Counted from the stretch's first letter, positions 17,907 through 27,570 are shown. The stretch is DNA of 64,000 nt from Brucella thiophenivorans (GCF_002252445.1 NZ_NNRJ01000019.1:124001-188000); one strand, 5' to 3'. A program made the numbers and translations. The notes: a model not told the origin generated them from the letters alone.

Positions 17907-18727
17907 GCAGTCTGACGCAGATGTCTCAACGCGGAGGCTATTTTCAGCTCGCGTGCTTCATCTGCATCATTTCCATCTTCAAGATGCCATGCCGCTGAAA
18001 GACAGCCATAGGCGAATGCATAGTCGAGGATATGGCCGGGATGCCGTTTGAGGATTTTGGCAAAATACTCCGCCATACGCTGTGCCCGTTCAGAATTGAG
18101 GCACAGATCATCGCTATCCAGAGGATTATAAAAGATATTCGCAGCATCGAATGCTGCCTCACCGATCAACCCATGCGGATCGATGACAAGCCAGCCACGC
18201 GGCCCATAAATGATATTCTCATGGTGAATGTCACCATGCAGTGGGATTGCTTCATGCGGCATTGCCAAGAGGCGTTTGGCAAGCTTGGCGGCTTGCGCAT
18301 AAATCGGCCTCTCATTGGCGACAGTAAACAGACCCGAAAAATGCTTTTCCAGCGGTTGCAGGTCGGTTGGAATAGGTGACGGTGAAGGCTTATGCAGCGC
18401 AGTCAAAACCGCACCCAAAATCGCAAGACATTCATCGTCTTTGCCATTTTTAAGATGCGCATCAAGATGATAACTGCCGGCATATTCAAGTAGCATTGAT
18501 GTGCCGTTGAGATCGTAGAGCTTTGTTGCACCTTGCCCGTTGCGCCACGCAAGATAATGCGCACCACGTAATTCTTCCATTCCGGCTGGTTTGAGTTGCT
18601 TGATGACAAAAGCCTCGCCCGGATCGTCGTTGCGTTCGACTTTCCAGACGAGGCTTGAATGCGTATTTGCCAATAGCTCATAAGAGCCGATGTTCCACTT
18701 ATCAGGGAATACCGGCTTTTCCGTCAT
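17894..18727 (-). CDS. Aminoglycoside/hydroxyurea resistance-type kinase (APH(6)-like)
   Basis: A 277-residue protein of the StrB/APH(6) kinase-like fold. It has the N-terminal ATP site region (AFVIKQLKP), the catalytic loop [15 protein letters not shown] and the [17 protein letters not shown] metal-binding segment. Relatives include streptomycin 6-kinase and hydroxyurea phosphotransferase. A chromosomal housekeeping position beside argC makes a resistance role uncertain. Its ATG shares one base with the argC stop (TGATG), so the two genes are translationally coupled. Confidence 0.85.
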   Translation of the reverse strand: MTEKPVFPDKWNIGSYELLANTHSSLVWKVERNDDPGEAFVIKQLKPAGMEELRGAHYLAWRNGQGATKLYDLNGTSMLLEYAGSYHLDAHLKNGKDDECLAILGAVLTALHKPSPSPIPTDLQPLEKHFSGLFTVANERPIYAQAAKLAKRLLAMPHEAIPLHGDIHHENIIYGPRGWLVIDPHGLIGEAAFDAANIFYNPLDSDDLCLNSERAQRMAEYFAKILKRHPGHILDYAFAYGCLSAAWHLEDGNDADEARELKIASALRHLRQTAYSL

Positions 18728-19662
18728 CAGGCTTTGCCAAGCATCAGGTTCATATTCTGAACGGCTGCACCCGATGCGCCTTTGCCGAGATTATCGAGAA
18801 GCGCCACGAGATTGACCTGATTGTCGCCTTCCGTTCCAAATACGAAAAGCTTCATGCCGTCTTTGCCTGCAAGCTCTTCTGCATCGACGCGTGGTAGTTT
18901 GTTGCTTTCATCGAGCGAAACCACCTCAACAAAATCCTGATCGGCATAATGCGCGGCCAACGCTTCATGAATTGCCTTTAACGTTGGCCGGCCTTCCAGT
19001 TCCGTCACAAAAAGCGGAACCTGCACGATCATTCCCTGCGGGAAACGCCCAACGCTTGGGCTGAAAATCGGGCGGCGATCAAGACGGCCATGCAATTGTA
19101 GTTCCGGCACATGCTTGTGATGCAACGGCAGACCATAAAGGAAATTATTGGCCGTCATATGCTCAGGATGGTTCTTGTCTTCCATCTGCGCGATCATCTG
19201 TTTGCCGCCGCCAGTATAGCCGGAAACCGCATTGACGCTGATCGGATATTCAGCACCGAGCAAACCGGCATCACGCAGCGGACGAACAAGCGCGATAGCG
19301 CCGGTCGGATAGCAGCCGGGATTGGCGACAAGACGCGCTTCCGCAATACGCTCACGCTGGCCCTTGGCAAGTTCAGCAAAGCCATAAGCCCAATCCGCGT
19401 GAATACGATGTGCGGTTGATGTATCGATGATCCGGGTCGAGTTGTGACCTTCAAGCAGAGCAACTGCCTCCTTTGAGGCGTCATCTGGCAGGCAGAGGAT
19501 GGCAATATCGGCAGTACGCAAATGGTCGGCACGCAAATCTTTGTTGCGACGCTCTGCTTCCGGAATGGAAATCACTTCAAGATCGTCGCGTTCAGCAAGG
19601 CGGCTGCGGATTTGCAGACCGGTGGTGCCGTGTTCGCCGTCGATGAAGATTTTCGGTTTCAT
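18727..19662 (-). CDS. argC: N-acetyl-gamma-glutamyl-phosphate reductase (type 2)
   Basis: ArgC (311 residues) reduces N-acetylglutamyl phosphate with NADPH in arginine synthesis. The N-terminal nucleotide site starts [17 protein letters not shown], and the catalytic Cys is in [16 protein letters not shown]. The short length and the GEHGTTG loop mark the type 2 form found in alphaproteobacteria. It is followed at once by the kinase gene. Two 12-base direct repeats 21 bases apart lie in its upstream region. Confidence 0.96.
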   Translation of the reverse strand: MKPKIFIDGEHGTTGLQIRSRLAERDDLEVISIPEAERRNKDLRADHLRTADIAILCLPDDASKEAVALLEGHNSTRIIDTSTAHRIHADWAYGFAELAKGQRERIAEARLVANPGCYPTGAIALVRPLRDAGLLGAEYPISVNAVSGYTGGGKQMIAQMEDKNHPEHMTANNFLYGLPLHHKHVPELQLHGRLDRRPIFSPSVGRFPQGMIVQVPLFVTELEGRPTLKAIHEALAAHYADQDFVEVVSLDESNKLPRVDAEELAGKDGMKLFVFGTEGDNQVNLVALLDNLGKGASGAAVQNMNLMLGKA

Positions 19663-19703
19663 GCGCTTTGCCTTTTGAATTCAGTAATTTACGACCACTA
19701 TCG

Positions 19704-19736
19704 GAATCAGTTTTTAAGCATCTTGAATCAGTTTTT
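19704..19736. repeat. Two direct repeats with 21-base period upstream of argC
   Basis: GAATCAGTTTTT occurs at 19704-19715 and again at 19725-19736. The 21-base period places both on the same face of the helix, which is typical of tandem regulator sites. They lie between the speB end and the argC start (both minus). No known ARG-box pattern is matched. Confidence 0.45.
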
Positions 19737-19752
19737 GAACTGCATACTCTAT

Positions 19753-20706
19753 CTATCGTCGTCGGGATTTTTGTTCAGCCAGCAATCCGAGATAATACAT
19801 CGCAATGGTCGCTCCGGCGATTGCCGTTATATCGGCATGATCATAGGCCGGTGCAATCTCCACGACGTCTGCGCCGACAAAATTAAGCGCCGTCAGCTTA
19901 CGCAGCACCGACAGCATTTTTGCGGAAGATGGACCGCCTGCGACAGGTGTGCCGGTTCCCGGTGCAAATGCCGGATCAAGACAATCAATGTCAAACGTCA
20001 GGTAGGTCTTATTGCAAGCGGTGCGCTCCAGAATCTCATCGGCAATGGCTTGCGCCGACATGTCCTCAACTTCATGGCCATAGATGATTTTGATGCCGCA
20101 ATCTTCCGGTGCATGCGTGCGAATGCCGACCTGGATCGAATGGTGAGGATCTATAATGCCATCGCGCACGGCGCGTGCCACGAAAGATCCATGATCGATA
20201 CGCTTGCCATCGTCAAACCAAGTATCCTGATGCGCATCGAACTGCACGAGTGCCAGCGGGCCATATTTTGCAGCATGTGCCTTCAATAACGGCCATGTCA
20301 CGAAATGATCGCCACCAAGGGTGAGCAAAAACGTATCAGATTTGAGGATTTTTGCAGCTTCGCGCTCAATTGTTGCGGGCGTTTCGTAATGATTGCCGTA
20401 ATCGAGCAGGCAGTCGCCATAATCAACAACAGCAAGGTTTTCGAACAGATCACGTTTGAATGGATATTGCGGGTCATTATCGAAAATGGCTGATGCACGC
20501 CGGATTGCCTGCGGACCAAAACGCGCACCGGGACGATTGGATACGGCAGCATCAAAAGGAATGCCCCAGACGACCGCTTCAGCATCTTTCAGCGACTTCG
20601 TATAGACGCGCCGCATAAATGACAGCACACCCGCATGGGTGGGGTCGGTGGCAGCGCTTGTCAGGCCGCGAGCGGTGAAGGCATGGTCGATAGTCTTGTT
20701 GGGCAT
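19753..20706 (-). CDS. speB: Agmatinase / ureohydrolase
   Basis: This 317-residue enzyme of the arginase-agmatinase family hydrolyses a guanidino group to urea, most likely of agmatine to putrescine. The manganese motifs are all present: GGDHFVTW, FDAHQDTW and DIDCLDPAFAPGTGTP. An upstream open frame to 20748 exists, but ATG 20706 with GGGAG upstream and the family start decides. Recent work shows some relatives use free guanidine or guanidinobutyrate instead. With a guanidine riboswitch in the same window this alternative deserves mention, but nothing in the motif set requires it. Confidence 0.9.
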   Translation of the reverse strand: MPNKTIDHAFTARGLTSAATDPTHAGVLSFMRRVYTKSLKDAEAVVWGIPFDAAVSNRPGARFGPQAIRRASAIFDNDPQYPFKRDLFENLAVVDYGDCLLDYGNHYETPATIEREAAKILKSDTFLLTLGGDHFVTWPLLKAHAAKYGPLALVQFDAHQDTWFDDGKRIDHGSFVARAVRDGIIDPHHSIQVGIRTHAPEDCGIKIIYGHEVEDMSAQAIADEILERTACNKTYLTFDIDCLDPAFAPGTGTPVAGGPSSAKMLSVLRKLTALNFVGADVVEIAPAYDHADITAIAGATIAMYYLGLLAEQKSRRR

Positions 20707-20768
20707 GGTCGGCTCCCGAATAGCTTCACATCTCTCATAGCGCTTCATAAGCGAAATTGGGAGATTTC

Positions 20769-21113
20769 TTATGCATTTTTAGCGTTAAAGCCATAGTCGC
20801 GTTCTACGCGGGCGATACGTACGCAATAGGTTTCATACCATTGCTTGCGACCGAGCTTCTGTGCCACGAGATGATCCACCTCGCGCTTCCATGCCCGGAT
20901 GCTCTCTTCATCAGTCCAAAACGAGTTGGTGATGCCAAAGCCCTCTACATCGCGCGCACTCTCAACCCCGAGATAGCCGGGCTGTGTTGCTGCAAGTTCC
21001 GCCATGCGATCAGCCATTTCACCATAGCTATCATCATCGCCAAAACTCTGCGATGAAAACGAGACAACGAAATAGGGTGGCTGCGGGGTGGTGGCAAAGC
21101 GCTGAGAGGACAT
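20769..21113 (-). CDS. Antibiotic biosynthesis monooxygenase (ABM) domain protein
   Basis: A 114-residue protein with the dimeric alpha-beta barrel ABM fold. PPYFVVSFSSQSFGDD leads into MADRMAELAATQPGYLGVES and ends with FGITNSFWTDEESIRAWKRE, the usual family pattern. The long open frame to 21467 runs back through the rpsI terminator and antisense to rpsI, so ATG 21113 is chosen. Such proteins are small oxygenases or heme-degrading relatives. The substrate is unknown. It may be read as a separate minus-strand unit after the rpsI terminator. Confidence 0.8.
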   Translation of the reverse strand: MSSQRFATTPQPPYFVVSFSSQSFGDDDSYGEMADRMAELAATQPGYLGVESARDVEGFGITNSFWTDEESIRAWKREVDHLVAQKLGRKQWYETYCVRIARVERDYGFNAKNA

Positions 21114-21150
21114 GCATTGATTCCAGTTTGCTCGTTGGGTTTTAGATAAC

Positions 21151-21177
21151 AAAAAAGCGGATCCGAAGACCCGCTTT
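21151..21177 (-). terminator. Intrinsic terminator of the rplM-rpsI operon
   Basis: Read on minus, a 10-bp stem AAAGCGGGTC/GATCCGCTTT encloses a TTCG tetraloop and is followed by a T-run. It lies 55 bases after the rpsI stop. Confidence 0.92.
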
Positions 21178-21231
21178 TCTGTAATTCCAAAGCTATAAAT
21201 ATGAGCGCTTTGAGAACTGGCCCGAAGCGTA

Positions 21232-21711
21232 TTAGCGCTTCGAGAACTGGAACGAACGGCGAGCCTTGGCCTTACCGTACTTCTTACGTTCAACAACGCG
21301 GCTATCGCGAGTAAGGAAGCCACCCTTCTTAAGAACCGTGCGAAGGCCTGGTTCGTAGTAGGTGAGTGCCTTGGAAATGCCATGACGAACGGCACCGGCC
21401 TGACCGGAAAGACCGCCACCAACAACAGTCGCAATAACATCGAACTGACCAGCGCGGTTTGACGCAACGATTGGCTGCTGCAGGATCATCTGCAGAACCG
21501 GACGTGCGAAATACGCGGCGAATTCTTTGCCATTGACGGTGATCTTGCCAGAACCTGGCTTGACCCAAACGCGAGCAATCGCGTCTTTACGCTTGCCGGT
21601 AGCATAAGCGCGGCCCTGAGCGTCGATCTTCTGGACGTGAACTGGAGCGGCTTCTGCAGAAGCAGATGCGATGCTGCCGAGTTCTTCGAGCGAGTTGAGC
21701 TGCTCAGCCAT
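21232..21711 (-). CDS. rpsI: 30S ribosomal protein S9
   Basis: S9 (159 residues) sits in the head of the small subunit, with its C-terminal tail reaching the P-site tRNA. The core is complete: [50 protein letters not shown] and the invariant SKR end. The N-terminus carries an extension of about 35 residues, normal for this group. It lies two bases after rplM, so they form one operon. Confidence 0.98.
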   Translation of the reverse strand: MAEQLNSLEELGSIASASAEAAPVHVQKIDAQGRAYATGKRKDAIARVWVKPGSGKITVNGKEFAAYFARPVLQMILQQPIVASNRAGQFDVIATVVGGGLSGQAGAVRHGISKALTYYEPGLRTVLKKGGFLTRDSRVVERKKYGKAKARRSFQFSKR

Positions 21712-21713
21712 GA

Positions 21714-22178
21714 TTATGCATTCCCTTTGTTCTTGCGGTTCAGCGCTGCTACGTCGAGCACTTCAGGCTGCTGAGCTTCATGCTGATGTTCTGCACCTGC
21801 ATAAACGCGCAGGTTCTTCATCTGGCGACGGCCGAGTGGGCCGCGCGGAATCATGCGCTCAATGGCCTTCTCAACAACGCGCTCTGGAAAACGACCTTCG
21901 AGAATCTGGCGCGCAGTACGCTCCTTGATTCCGCCTGGATGGCCGGTATGCCAGTAGTAAACCTTGTCGGTATATTTCTTGCCGGTCAGAACAACCTTGT
22001 CGGCATTGATGATGATGACATTGTCGCCATCGTCAACATGAGGGGTGAAGGTTGCTTTGTGCTTACCGCGCAGGCGATTGGCGACGAGGGATGCGAGACG
22101 ACCGACGACGAGACCTTCTGCGTCGATCAGAATCCACTTCTTCACCACTTCGGCTGGCTTCTGAGAAAAAGTTGCCAT
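21714..22178 (-). CDS. rplM: 50S ribosomal protein L13
   Basis: L13 (154 residues) is an early-assembly protein of the large subunit. [33 protein letters not shown] and [19 protein letters not shown] are conserved. The frame is open to 22250, but ATG 22178 has AGGAAG upstream and matches the family N-terminus. In other bacteria L13 binds its own leader to limit synthesis. The leader here holds a strong hairpin (22275-22300). Confidence 0.97.
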   Translation of the reverse strand: MATFSQKPAEVVKKWILIDAEGLVVGRLASLVANRLRGKHKATFTPHVDDGDNVIIINADKVVLTGKKYTDKVYYWHTGHPGGIKERTARQILEGRFPERVVEKAIERMIPRGPLGRRQMKNLRVYAGAEHQHEAQQPEVLDVAALNRKNKGNA

Positions 22179-22274
22179 TGAAGTCTTCCTTGACTTAATC
22201 CCTGATCTTGCGATCCGGGCTTTTCTTGTTGCTTGTGTTGGTCGCGCCAATCATAAGGACGGCCAACCCTAAGA

Positions 22275-22300
22275 GCATATGAAAGCGGGCTTCCATATGC
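22275..22300 (-). promoter_or_regulatory. Hairpin in the rplM leader
   Basis: An 11-pair stem (GCATATGGAAG with CTTTCATATGC, one G-T pair) with a CCCG loop lies just after the predicted transcription start and about 100 bases before the rplM ATG. It could be an autoregulatory structure for L13, but this is inference. Confidence 0.45.
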
Positions 22301-22310
22301 ACTGGGCGGG

Positions 22311-22339
22311 TCGATACACAGGTTTTCTCACGCCGTCAA
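22311..22339 (-). promoter_or_regulatory. Likely promoter of rplM-rpsI
   Basis: TTGACG (22339-22334) and TATCGA (22316-22311) stand 17 bases apart on minus. The predicted start lies close to the leader hairpin. The remainder of the gap up to metY at 22599 shows a palindrome GGTATTATAGTACC at 22397-22410 and no gene. Confidence 0.5.
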
Positions 22340-22598
22340 GCGCTGTTTTTACAGTGATACAATAAAAAATAAATAAAAACAATAGCTTAAGCCATAGGTA
22401 TTATAGTACCTTATTTTTGTTACGTAAAAATTGAGGGAATCTTACCTCTAACCCACGACTGCCCCATTAAGGCCAGGTCCAAAATGTAGAATAAATTTCT
22501 GCTGTTTCGTATTTTCACGCAAAAGCCTCCTTTGCTTTCTGCAATGTAACGCCTAACGTCCGGTCATATTATTTGACACAGGCATTCAGGAGGAACGC

Positions 22599-23882
22599 AT
22601 GTCCAAACGCTCACCCGGTATTGAAACATTGGCTATTCATGCAGGCGCAAAGCCTGATCCCACAACGGGTGCGCGTGCCACGCCGATTTATCAGACAACA
22701 TCCTTTGTGTTTGAAGATGCTGACCATGCGGCTTCTTTGTTTGGTCTTCAGGCCTTCGGCAATATATATACGCGCATTACCAACCCAACCACGGCGGTTC
22801 TCGAAGAACGTATTGCGGCCCTTGAAGGCGGCACTGCCGCAGTTGCAACTGCTTCGGGTCATGCGGCGCAACTCCTGATCTTTCACGCCTTGTTGCAGCC
22901 CGGCGATAATTTCGTTGCCGCCAACAAGCTTTATGGCGGGTCGATGAACCAGTTTGGGCAGGCTTTCAAATCTTTCGGTTGGCAGGTGCGCTGGGCCGAA
23001 GCGACCGATCCATCAGATTTTGAAAAGCATATCGATGAACGAACCCGCGCAATCTTCATTGAAAGCTTTGCCAATCCGGGCGGCATTGTCACAGATATTG
23101 CAGCCATTGCAGAAGTGGCGCACAAGCATGGTTTGCCGCTGATCGTCGACAACACCTTAGCATCGCCTTATCTGCTGCGCCCGATTGAGCATGGTGCCGA
23201 TATTGTTGTGCATTCGCTGACAAAGTTCATTGGCGGGCATGGTAACTCAATGGGTGGCATCCTCGTCGATGCGGGAACTTTCGATTGGGCTAAGTCCGGC
23301 AATTATCCGCTTCTAACAGAACCGCGTCCTGACTATGCAGGCCTCGAAATCCATAAGACCTTCGGTAATATTTCCTTTGCGATTGCTGCGCGGGTTCTTG
23401 GTCTGCGTGACTTTGGGCCTTCGATTTCGCCATTCAATGCATTCCAGATTTTGACCGGCGTTGAAACGCTTCCTCTGCGCATGCAGCGTCACAGCGACAA
23501 CGCGCTTAAGGTAGCAACATGGCTGAACAGCCACGAGAAAGTTTCATGGGTGAGCTACTCAGGGCTACCCAATGATAAATTCAACGCGTTGCAGAAGAAA
23601 TATGCGCCAAAGGGCGCGGGCTCTGTTTTTACATTTGGTCTTAAGGATGGATATGATGCAGGCGTCAAATTTGTAGACAGCCTCGAACTTTTTTCTCTGC
23701 TGGCAAACATCGGTGATACACGTTCTCTGGTCATTCATCCGGCTTCCACAACCCACCGTCAATTGAGCGACGAGCAGAAAGTTGCGGCGGGTGCTGGCCC
23801 GGATGTTGTGCGTCTGTCGATCGGCATTGAAGATGCAGACGACATAATTGCAGATATTGAACAGGCACTTGCAAAGGCTTGA
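22599..23882 (+). CDS. metY: O-acetylhomoserine sulfhydrylase (aminocarboxypropyltransferase)
   Basis: This 427-residue PLP enzyme makes homocysteine (or methionine) from O-acetyl-L-homoserine and sulfide (or methanethiol). The PLP lysine is in HSLTKFIGGHG. IYQTTSFVFEDADHAA, YTRITNPTTAVLEERIAALEGG and DNTLASPYLLRP are typical of the long MetY branch. AGGAGG lies just before the ATG. The leader was checked by eye for a SAM-II pattern and none was seen. The cupin gene starts four bases after the stop. Confidence 0.94.
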   Translation: MSKRSPGIETLAIHAGAKPDPTTGARATPIYQTTSFVFEDADHAASLFGLQAFGNIYTRITNPTTAVLEERIAALEGGTAAVATASGHAAQLLIFHALLQPGDNFVAANKLYGGSMNQFGQAFKSFGWQVRWAEATDPSDFEKHIDERTRAIFIESFANPGGIVTDIAAIAEVAHKHGLPLIVDNTLASPYLLRPIEHGADIVVHSLTKFIGGHGNSMGGILVDAGTFDWAKSGNYPLLTEPRPDYAGLEIHKTFGNISFAIAARVLGLRDFGPSISPFNAFQILTGVETLPLRMQRHSDNALKVATWLNSHEKVSWVSYSGLPNDKFNALQKKYAPKGAGSVFTFGLKDGYDAGVKFVDSLELFSLLANIGDTRSLVIHPASTTHRQLSDEQKVAAGAGPDVVRLSIGIEDADDIIADIEQALAKA

Positions 23883-23886
23883 ACGT

Positions 23887-24234
23887 ATGAGTCGATTTGT
23901 TGATTTCGACTTGACTGGCATTGAACCGGAGGAGGGCGCGCCATTGCCAGAGCGCGTCCTATCCGGGGATCCGCGTTCCCGAACATGGAATCTCGAAGAA
24001 ACTGCCGATGGCAAACTCTTTGCAGGCATATGGGAAAGCACGCCGGGCAAGTGGCAGGTGGAATATGACGAATGGGAGTTCTGTCATATTCTGTCGGGGC
24101 ATTCGGTGCTGACAGAGGATAGCGGTGAAGTGCATACGCTCAAAGCAGGCGACGCCTTCGTCATTCGCTCCGGTCTTAAAGGCACATGGGAAGTGATCGA
24201 AACCACGCGTAAGGAATATGTGATCCGGCTCTGA
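23887..24234 (+). CDS. Cupin domain protein (DUF861/EutQ-like)
   Basis: A 115-residue protein with one cupin barrel: GKWQVEYDEWEFCHILSGHS, then DSGEVHTLKAGDAFVIRSGL and GTWEVIE. It matches the cupin_3 pattern of small proteins often beside amino acid metabolism genes. The ATG at 23887 is four bases after the metY stop, so the two genes form an operon. The enzymatic role is not known. It converges on nosX. Confidence 0.8.
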   Translation: MSRFVDFDLTGIEPEEGAPLPERVLSGDPRSRTWNLEETADGKLFAGIWESTPGKWQVEYDEWEFCHILSGHSVLTEDSGEVHTLKAGDAFVIRSGLKGTWEVIETTRKEYVIRL

Positions 24235-24246
24235 TAGCCGCTAGAA

Positions 24247-25263
24247 TTAGTGTGAAACGGGAAAGACAGGCGGAGCATTCAGTTTAAAATGCTCACCATT
24301 GCGCCTACGTGCGAATACCCACATATCAGGAAGATGATCGAGCGCGGCGCTGATTTGCGGTTCTCCCATTAGATTGAAAGCCGTGGCCCAGGCATCGGCA
24401 CGCGCAGCATCATTGCTCACCACCGTCAAATATTCGTAGAGCGAAGCCGAATAGCCAGTTTTTGGATTGAGAAGATGGTTGAAGCGCCCGCTGTCTTCAA
24501 ACTGAAAACCTGAAAAACTTGATGTTGCAAGCCCCTGATCGGCAATATCAATGGAGGCTTCAACTTTGGAACCCGCTTCCAATTGAGCAATGGCGATTTG
24601 CCATGGCTTGCCGTCCGGCTGGTGGCCAATCGCGCGATATTCACCCATATCGACCAAGGCATGTTCAACGCCGCCCGCCTTGAGCAAGGCTGTAATCCTG
24701 TCGGTGATGTAGCCCTGTGCAATGCCGTTCAGGGTCAAAGCCATGGATTGCTTCGTAAAGACAATGCGGTTGCTGTCGAACAGGACATGATCGAAGCCTA
24801 CCTTCGTCAGCGCTGTCTCCCAGTCAGCACGCGACGGTCCGGCGGGATCAGGCAGGGGCTGAGAAAAATGCGCCTTCAGACAATTCCACAGCGGCTGCAC
24901 TGTCGGATCAAAAAGGCCATCACTTTGTTGCCAGCACTCCCGGCAGATAGTCAATAAATCAATCATATCCTTTGAGGGTGAAGCCAAGGCACCAGCACGG
25001 TTAAGCCGGGAAAGCTCGCTATCCGGTTGATAAAGGCTGAAAATATCCTCAAGCCGTAAAGCTTCACGCACACTCTCGCGCATCAGACGTTCTGCTACGC
25101 TTCGGTCAGGATGATAGAGTATGATTTTGGACGGTGCCCCCAATGCCTGTCCTTGCCAGATTACTGGTTCGGGAGGTGCGGATGCTGAAGCCAGACGCGG
25201 TAACGAATAGAGCGTCGGGATCGCCATCCCACCGGCAATTAAAAGGCGACGTGTGAGTGCCAC
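24247..25263 (-). CDS. nosX: NosX, periplasmic FMN transferase (ApbE family)
   Basis: A 338-residue ApbE-like protein with an N-terminal Tat-like signal (LTRRLLIAGGMAIP). It attaches FMN to a Thr of NosR in the periplasm. FSLYQPDSELSRLNRAG, DPTVQPLWNCLK, LTLNGIAQGYITDRI and VDMGEYRAIG are family motifs. As the last gene of nosRZDFYLX, its role in supporting electron flow to nitrous oxide reductase is well supported by context. It starts 11 bases after nosL. Confidence 0.93.
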   Translation of the reverse strand: MALTRRLLIAGGMAIPTLYSLPRLASASAPPEPVIWQGQALGAPSKIILYHPDRSVAERLMRESVREALRLEDIFSLYQPDSELSRLNRAGALASPSKDMIDLLTICRECWQQSDGLFDPTVQPLWNCLKAHFSQPLPDPAGPSRADWETALTKVGFDHVLFDSNRIVFTKQSMALTLNGIAQGYITDRITALLKAGGVEHALVDMGEYRAIGHQPDGKPWQIAIAQLEAGSKVEASIDIADQGLATSSFSGFQFEDSGRFNHLLNPKTGYSASLYEYLTVVSNDAARADAWATAFNLMGEPQISAALDHLPDMWVFARRRNGEHFKLNAPPVFPVSH

Positions 25264-25274
25264 AACATTATCCT

Positions 25275-25814
25275 TTAATGCATATTGTTTTTATTGGCGG
25301 CTTCATCGTGCGGCGCCTGATCACCCAGCACGTAGGCTTCCGGCATCTCCGCGAACCTCACAATACGCCCGCCTTTTTCTGCAACGAATTCTTTGGCTGC
25401 TTCCTGTGTCGAAAACGGCACCGCTTCCTGCGCACCCATCCCGCCCACGGCAGCACTTTCAATGACGAAAAATGCCTTATGAGCGTCAACCCAATTTTCG
25501 GCGCCCGGTTCTTCCCAGTTAGGGGCCTTGGCCATGTCGGAGACGTAAATCGCACCGATGCTTTTTGGCTCTTCCGGCAGCATAGTAAAGGCGATTGTAT
25601 CGCGCGCAGATGAGAACCAGACTGGCTCATTGGCAGGCGAGAGAATGATCTGACCTTTTGGGCCGGGATGCTCAAGTACGTTCATACCGCAATAACGACC
25701 CATCGCGGAATCTGTGAGTGCAAAAGGCGCAATGATTTCGGTCTTTTTTTCCTGTGAACAACCGGCAAGGAATATGAAAAAAGCGGCGGGGATAAAAAGC
25801 AGTGACTTTTTCAT
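25275..25814 (-). CDS. nosL: NosL copper chaperone lipoprotein
   Basis: A 179-residue lipoprotein (lipobox LAGCSQ). NosL binds Cu(I) and passes it to apo-NosZ in the periplasm. The copper site region CGMNVLEHPGPKGQI and the downstream MPEAYVLG Met are visible. The frame is open to 25868, but ATG 25814 gives the signal peptide and overlaps the nosY stop by four bases (ATGA), which decides the start. Confidence 0.94.
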   Translation of the reverse strand: MKKSLLFIPAAFFIFLAGCSQEKKTEIIAPFALTDSAMGRYCGMNVLEHPGPKGQIILSPANEPVWFSSARDTIAFTMLPEEPKSIGAIYVSDMAKAPNWEEPGAENWVDAHKAFFVIESAAVGGMGAQEAVPFSTQEAAKEFVAEKGGRIVRFAEMPEAYVLGDQAPHDEAANKNNMH

Positions 25815-26641
25815 AGTTCTTTCCTCGAGAAAATCAGCATGGAAAATGCAAGCGGCAGCAAGGTCCAAAGCCCAAGCGTCAGTGTCATGATGACGGGACC
25901 AAGGGTGGCATTGCCTGCCATGCCGCCCATACCTGTCAGCGCACCGGCCTGACCTGTGCCGAAGTTCAGCAAGCGATAAGAGTCAGCTGGATTGATCAGA
26001 AGCAGGGTGTTGAGAATGCCCGTGCCGATCATCTGTCCCTGATCAAAGACCAGAAGCGCCAGTAAAGCCGCATCGTAAATCAGCACAAAGAAAAGCCAGA
26101 CACCAATAGCGATACCGGCTGCGGTGCTGCGCTCGCGCACGAGCGTACTTGCCAGAAAGCCGATAGCAATGAAAACCGCGCCTAACAGAATTGAAGAGCC
26201 GATAAGGGTTGCAAAGGCGCTCCAGCTTTGCGCATCTGCGCCCGAGCCGGTAGCCAGCAATGCGAGAGCCGCAATGCCGTAACCGAAGAATGTCGCGAAG
26301 GCGAGAATGGCAAGCTGTCCAAAAAACTTGCCCAGAACCACCTGCGCACGGCTCAAAGGGTAGCTGAGCAAAAGCAGCATTGTGCCGCGTTCCATTTCGC
26401 CGACAATGGCGTCATGCGAAATAAGCAGTGCAATAAGCGGAATAAGAAAGATCGTCAGGCTGGACAGACTGACAATCACAACGTCAAGCTGGTTGGCACC
26501 CACGGAACTGCCGGTGGGAGCACTTCCAAGAAATGTCATGCTCAATGCTAATGCTGCCAGCAGTAGGGTGGTGGCCAGAACCCAGCGATTGCGCAGGCCT
26601 TCCTGTATTTCCTTGGAAGCGATAATGAGAATATTATTCAT
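25811..26641 (-). CDS. nosY: NosY, ABC transporter permease of the Nos maturation system
   Basis: A 276-residue permease with six predicted helices. It forms the NosDFY complex that matures the CuZ site of nitrous oxide reductase. Seen are IIASKEIQEGLRNRWVLATT at the start, FLIPLIALLISHDAIVGEME and GTMLLLLSYPLSRAQVVLGK. It overlaps nosF and nosL by four bases on each side, so translation of the group is coupled. Confidence 0.95.
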   Translation of the reverse strand: MNNILIIASKEIQEGLRNRWVLATTLLLAALALSMTFLGSAPTGSSVGANQLDVVIVSLSSLTIFLIPLIALLISHDAIVGEMERGTMLLLLSYPLSRAQVVLGKFFGQLAILAFATFFGYGIAALALLATGSGADAQSWSAFATLIGSSILLGAVFIAIGFLASTLVRERSTAAGIAIGVWLFFVLIYDAALLALLVFDQGQMIGTGILNTLLLINPADSYRLLNFGTGQAGALTGMGGMAGNATLGPVIMTLTLGLWTLLPLAFSMLIFSRKEL

Positions 26642-27570
26642 TCTGCTGCCTCCTTGGCGGATGCATCGCCTGCATTGAGAAAATGCGCATACAGTTCATC
26701 CAGCGTGGGCGGTACCACATCGAGTTCCGTCAGATTGTCATTGTTTGCGATAATATGCCGGACAAGTTCCATCTTGCCGTCTGCGGGCGCCTCGGTTTCA
26801 TAAAGACCCGATCCGAGTTGCAGCCATTGCAGATCGGTTTGTCTGCATTTTTCTGGAAGCTCCGGCGCACCTTCAGTCTGCACCCGAATACGCAGAGGAA
26901 GCTGCGAAATCCTGCGCAATGCCTCAATCGATCCATCCACGATGATATGACCCCTATTGGCAATGATCACACGCCCAACCTTGCTCTCAAGCTCTGTGAG
27001 CGCATGGGATGACATCAGGATAGTGGCGCCTTCCTGTCTCAGATGTTCCAGAATGTCGTAAAAACTCTGGCGCAATGCCGGGTCCAGCCCGGTTGTCGGC
27101 TCATCAAGCAACAGAACTGATGGTTGCCCCAAAAGCGCCTGTGCCAGTCCCAGACGTTGACGCATACCCTTGGAATAGGTGCCCACCCGTCGATGGGCCG
27201 CATGAGCCAGACCAACGCGGTCAAGCAATCCAGCAATCTGGCCTGTCGTTACGTTTTTGAGCCGGGCATAAAATGTCAATGTTTCCGCACCCGTCAGCGC
27301 CATATTGAAAGACACATGTTCGGGCAGATAGCCAAGCTTAACACGTGCCGCAAACGCACCTGCTGCCGGGTCTTCGCCCAGAACGCGGATACTGCCTTTT
27401 GTTGGACGGCTAAGACCAAGCATAAGCTTGATCATCGTCGTCTTACCAGCGCCGTTATGGCCAACAAGTGCGATATTCTCTCCGGCATTAAGCTGAAAAC
27501 TGGCTTCACTCAGGGCGTTAAAACCACCATAGGATTTGGTGACCTGATCGAGAATGACTGTCTCAGTCAT
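26638..27570 (-). CDS. nosF: NosF, ABC transporter ATPase of the Nos maturation system
   Basis: A 310-residue ATPase. Walker A is GHNGAGKTTM, the signature is YSKGMRQRLGLAQ and Walker B is VLLLDEPTTG followed by the LMSSHALTELE switch. It drives the NosDFY complex at the cytoplasmic face of the membrane. It overlaps nosD by eight bases upstream and nosY by four downstream. Confidence 0.96.
   Translation of the reverse strand: MTETVILDQVTKSYGGFNALSEASFQLNAGENIALVGHNGAGKTTMIKLMLGLSRPTKGSIRVLGEDPAAGAFAARVKLGYLPEHVSFNMALTGAETLTFYARLKNVTTGQIAGLLDRVGLAHAAHRRVGTYSKGMRQRLGLAQALLGQPSVLLLDEPTTGLDPALRQSFYDILEHLRQEGATILMSSHALTELESKVGRVIIANRGHIIVDGSIEALRRISQLPLRIRVQTEGAPELPEKCRQTDLQWLQLGSGLYETEAPADGKMELVRHIIANNDNLTELDVVPPTLDELYAHFLNAGDASAKEAAE

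Noticed and set aside
22440-22598. Possible SAM-II riboswitch before metY
   Set aside because: The expected pseudoknot partners were not found by eye. A covariance search could still overturn this.
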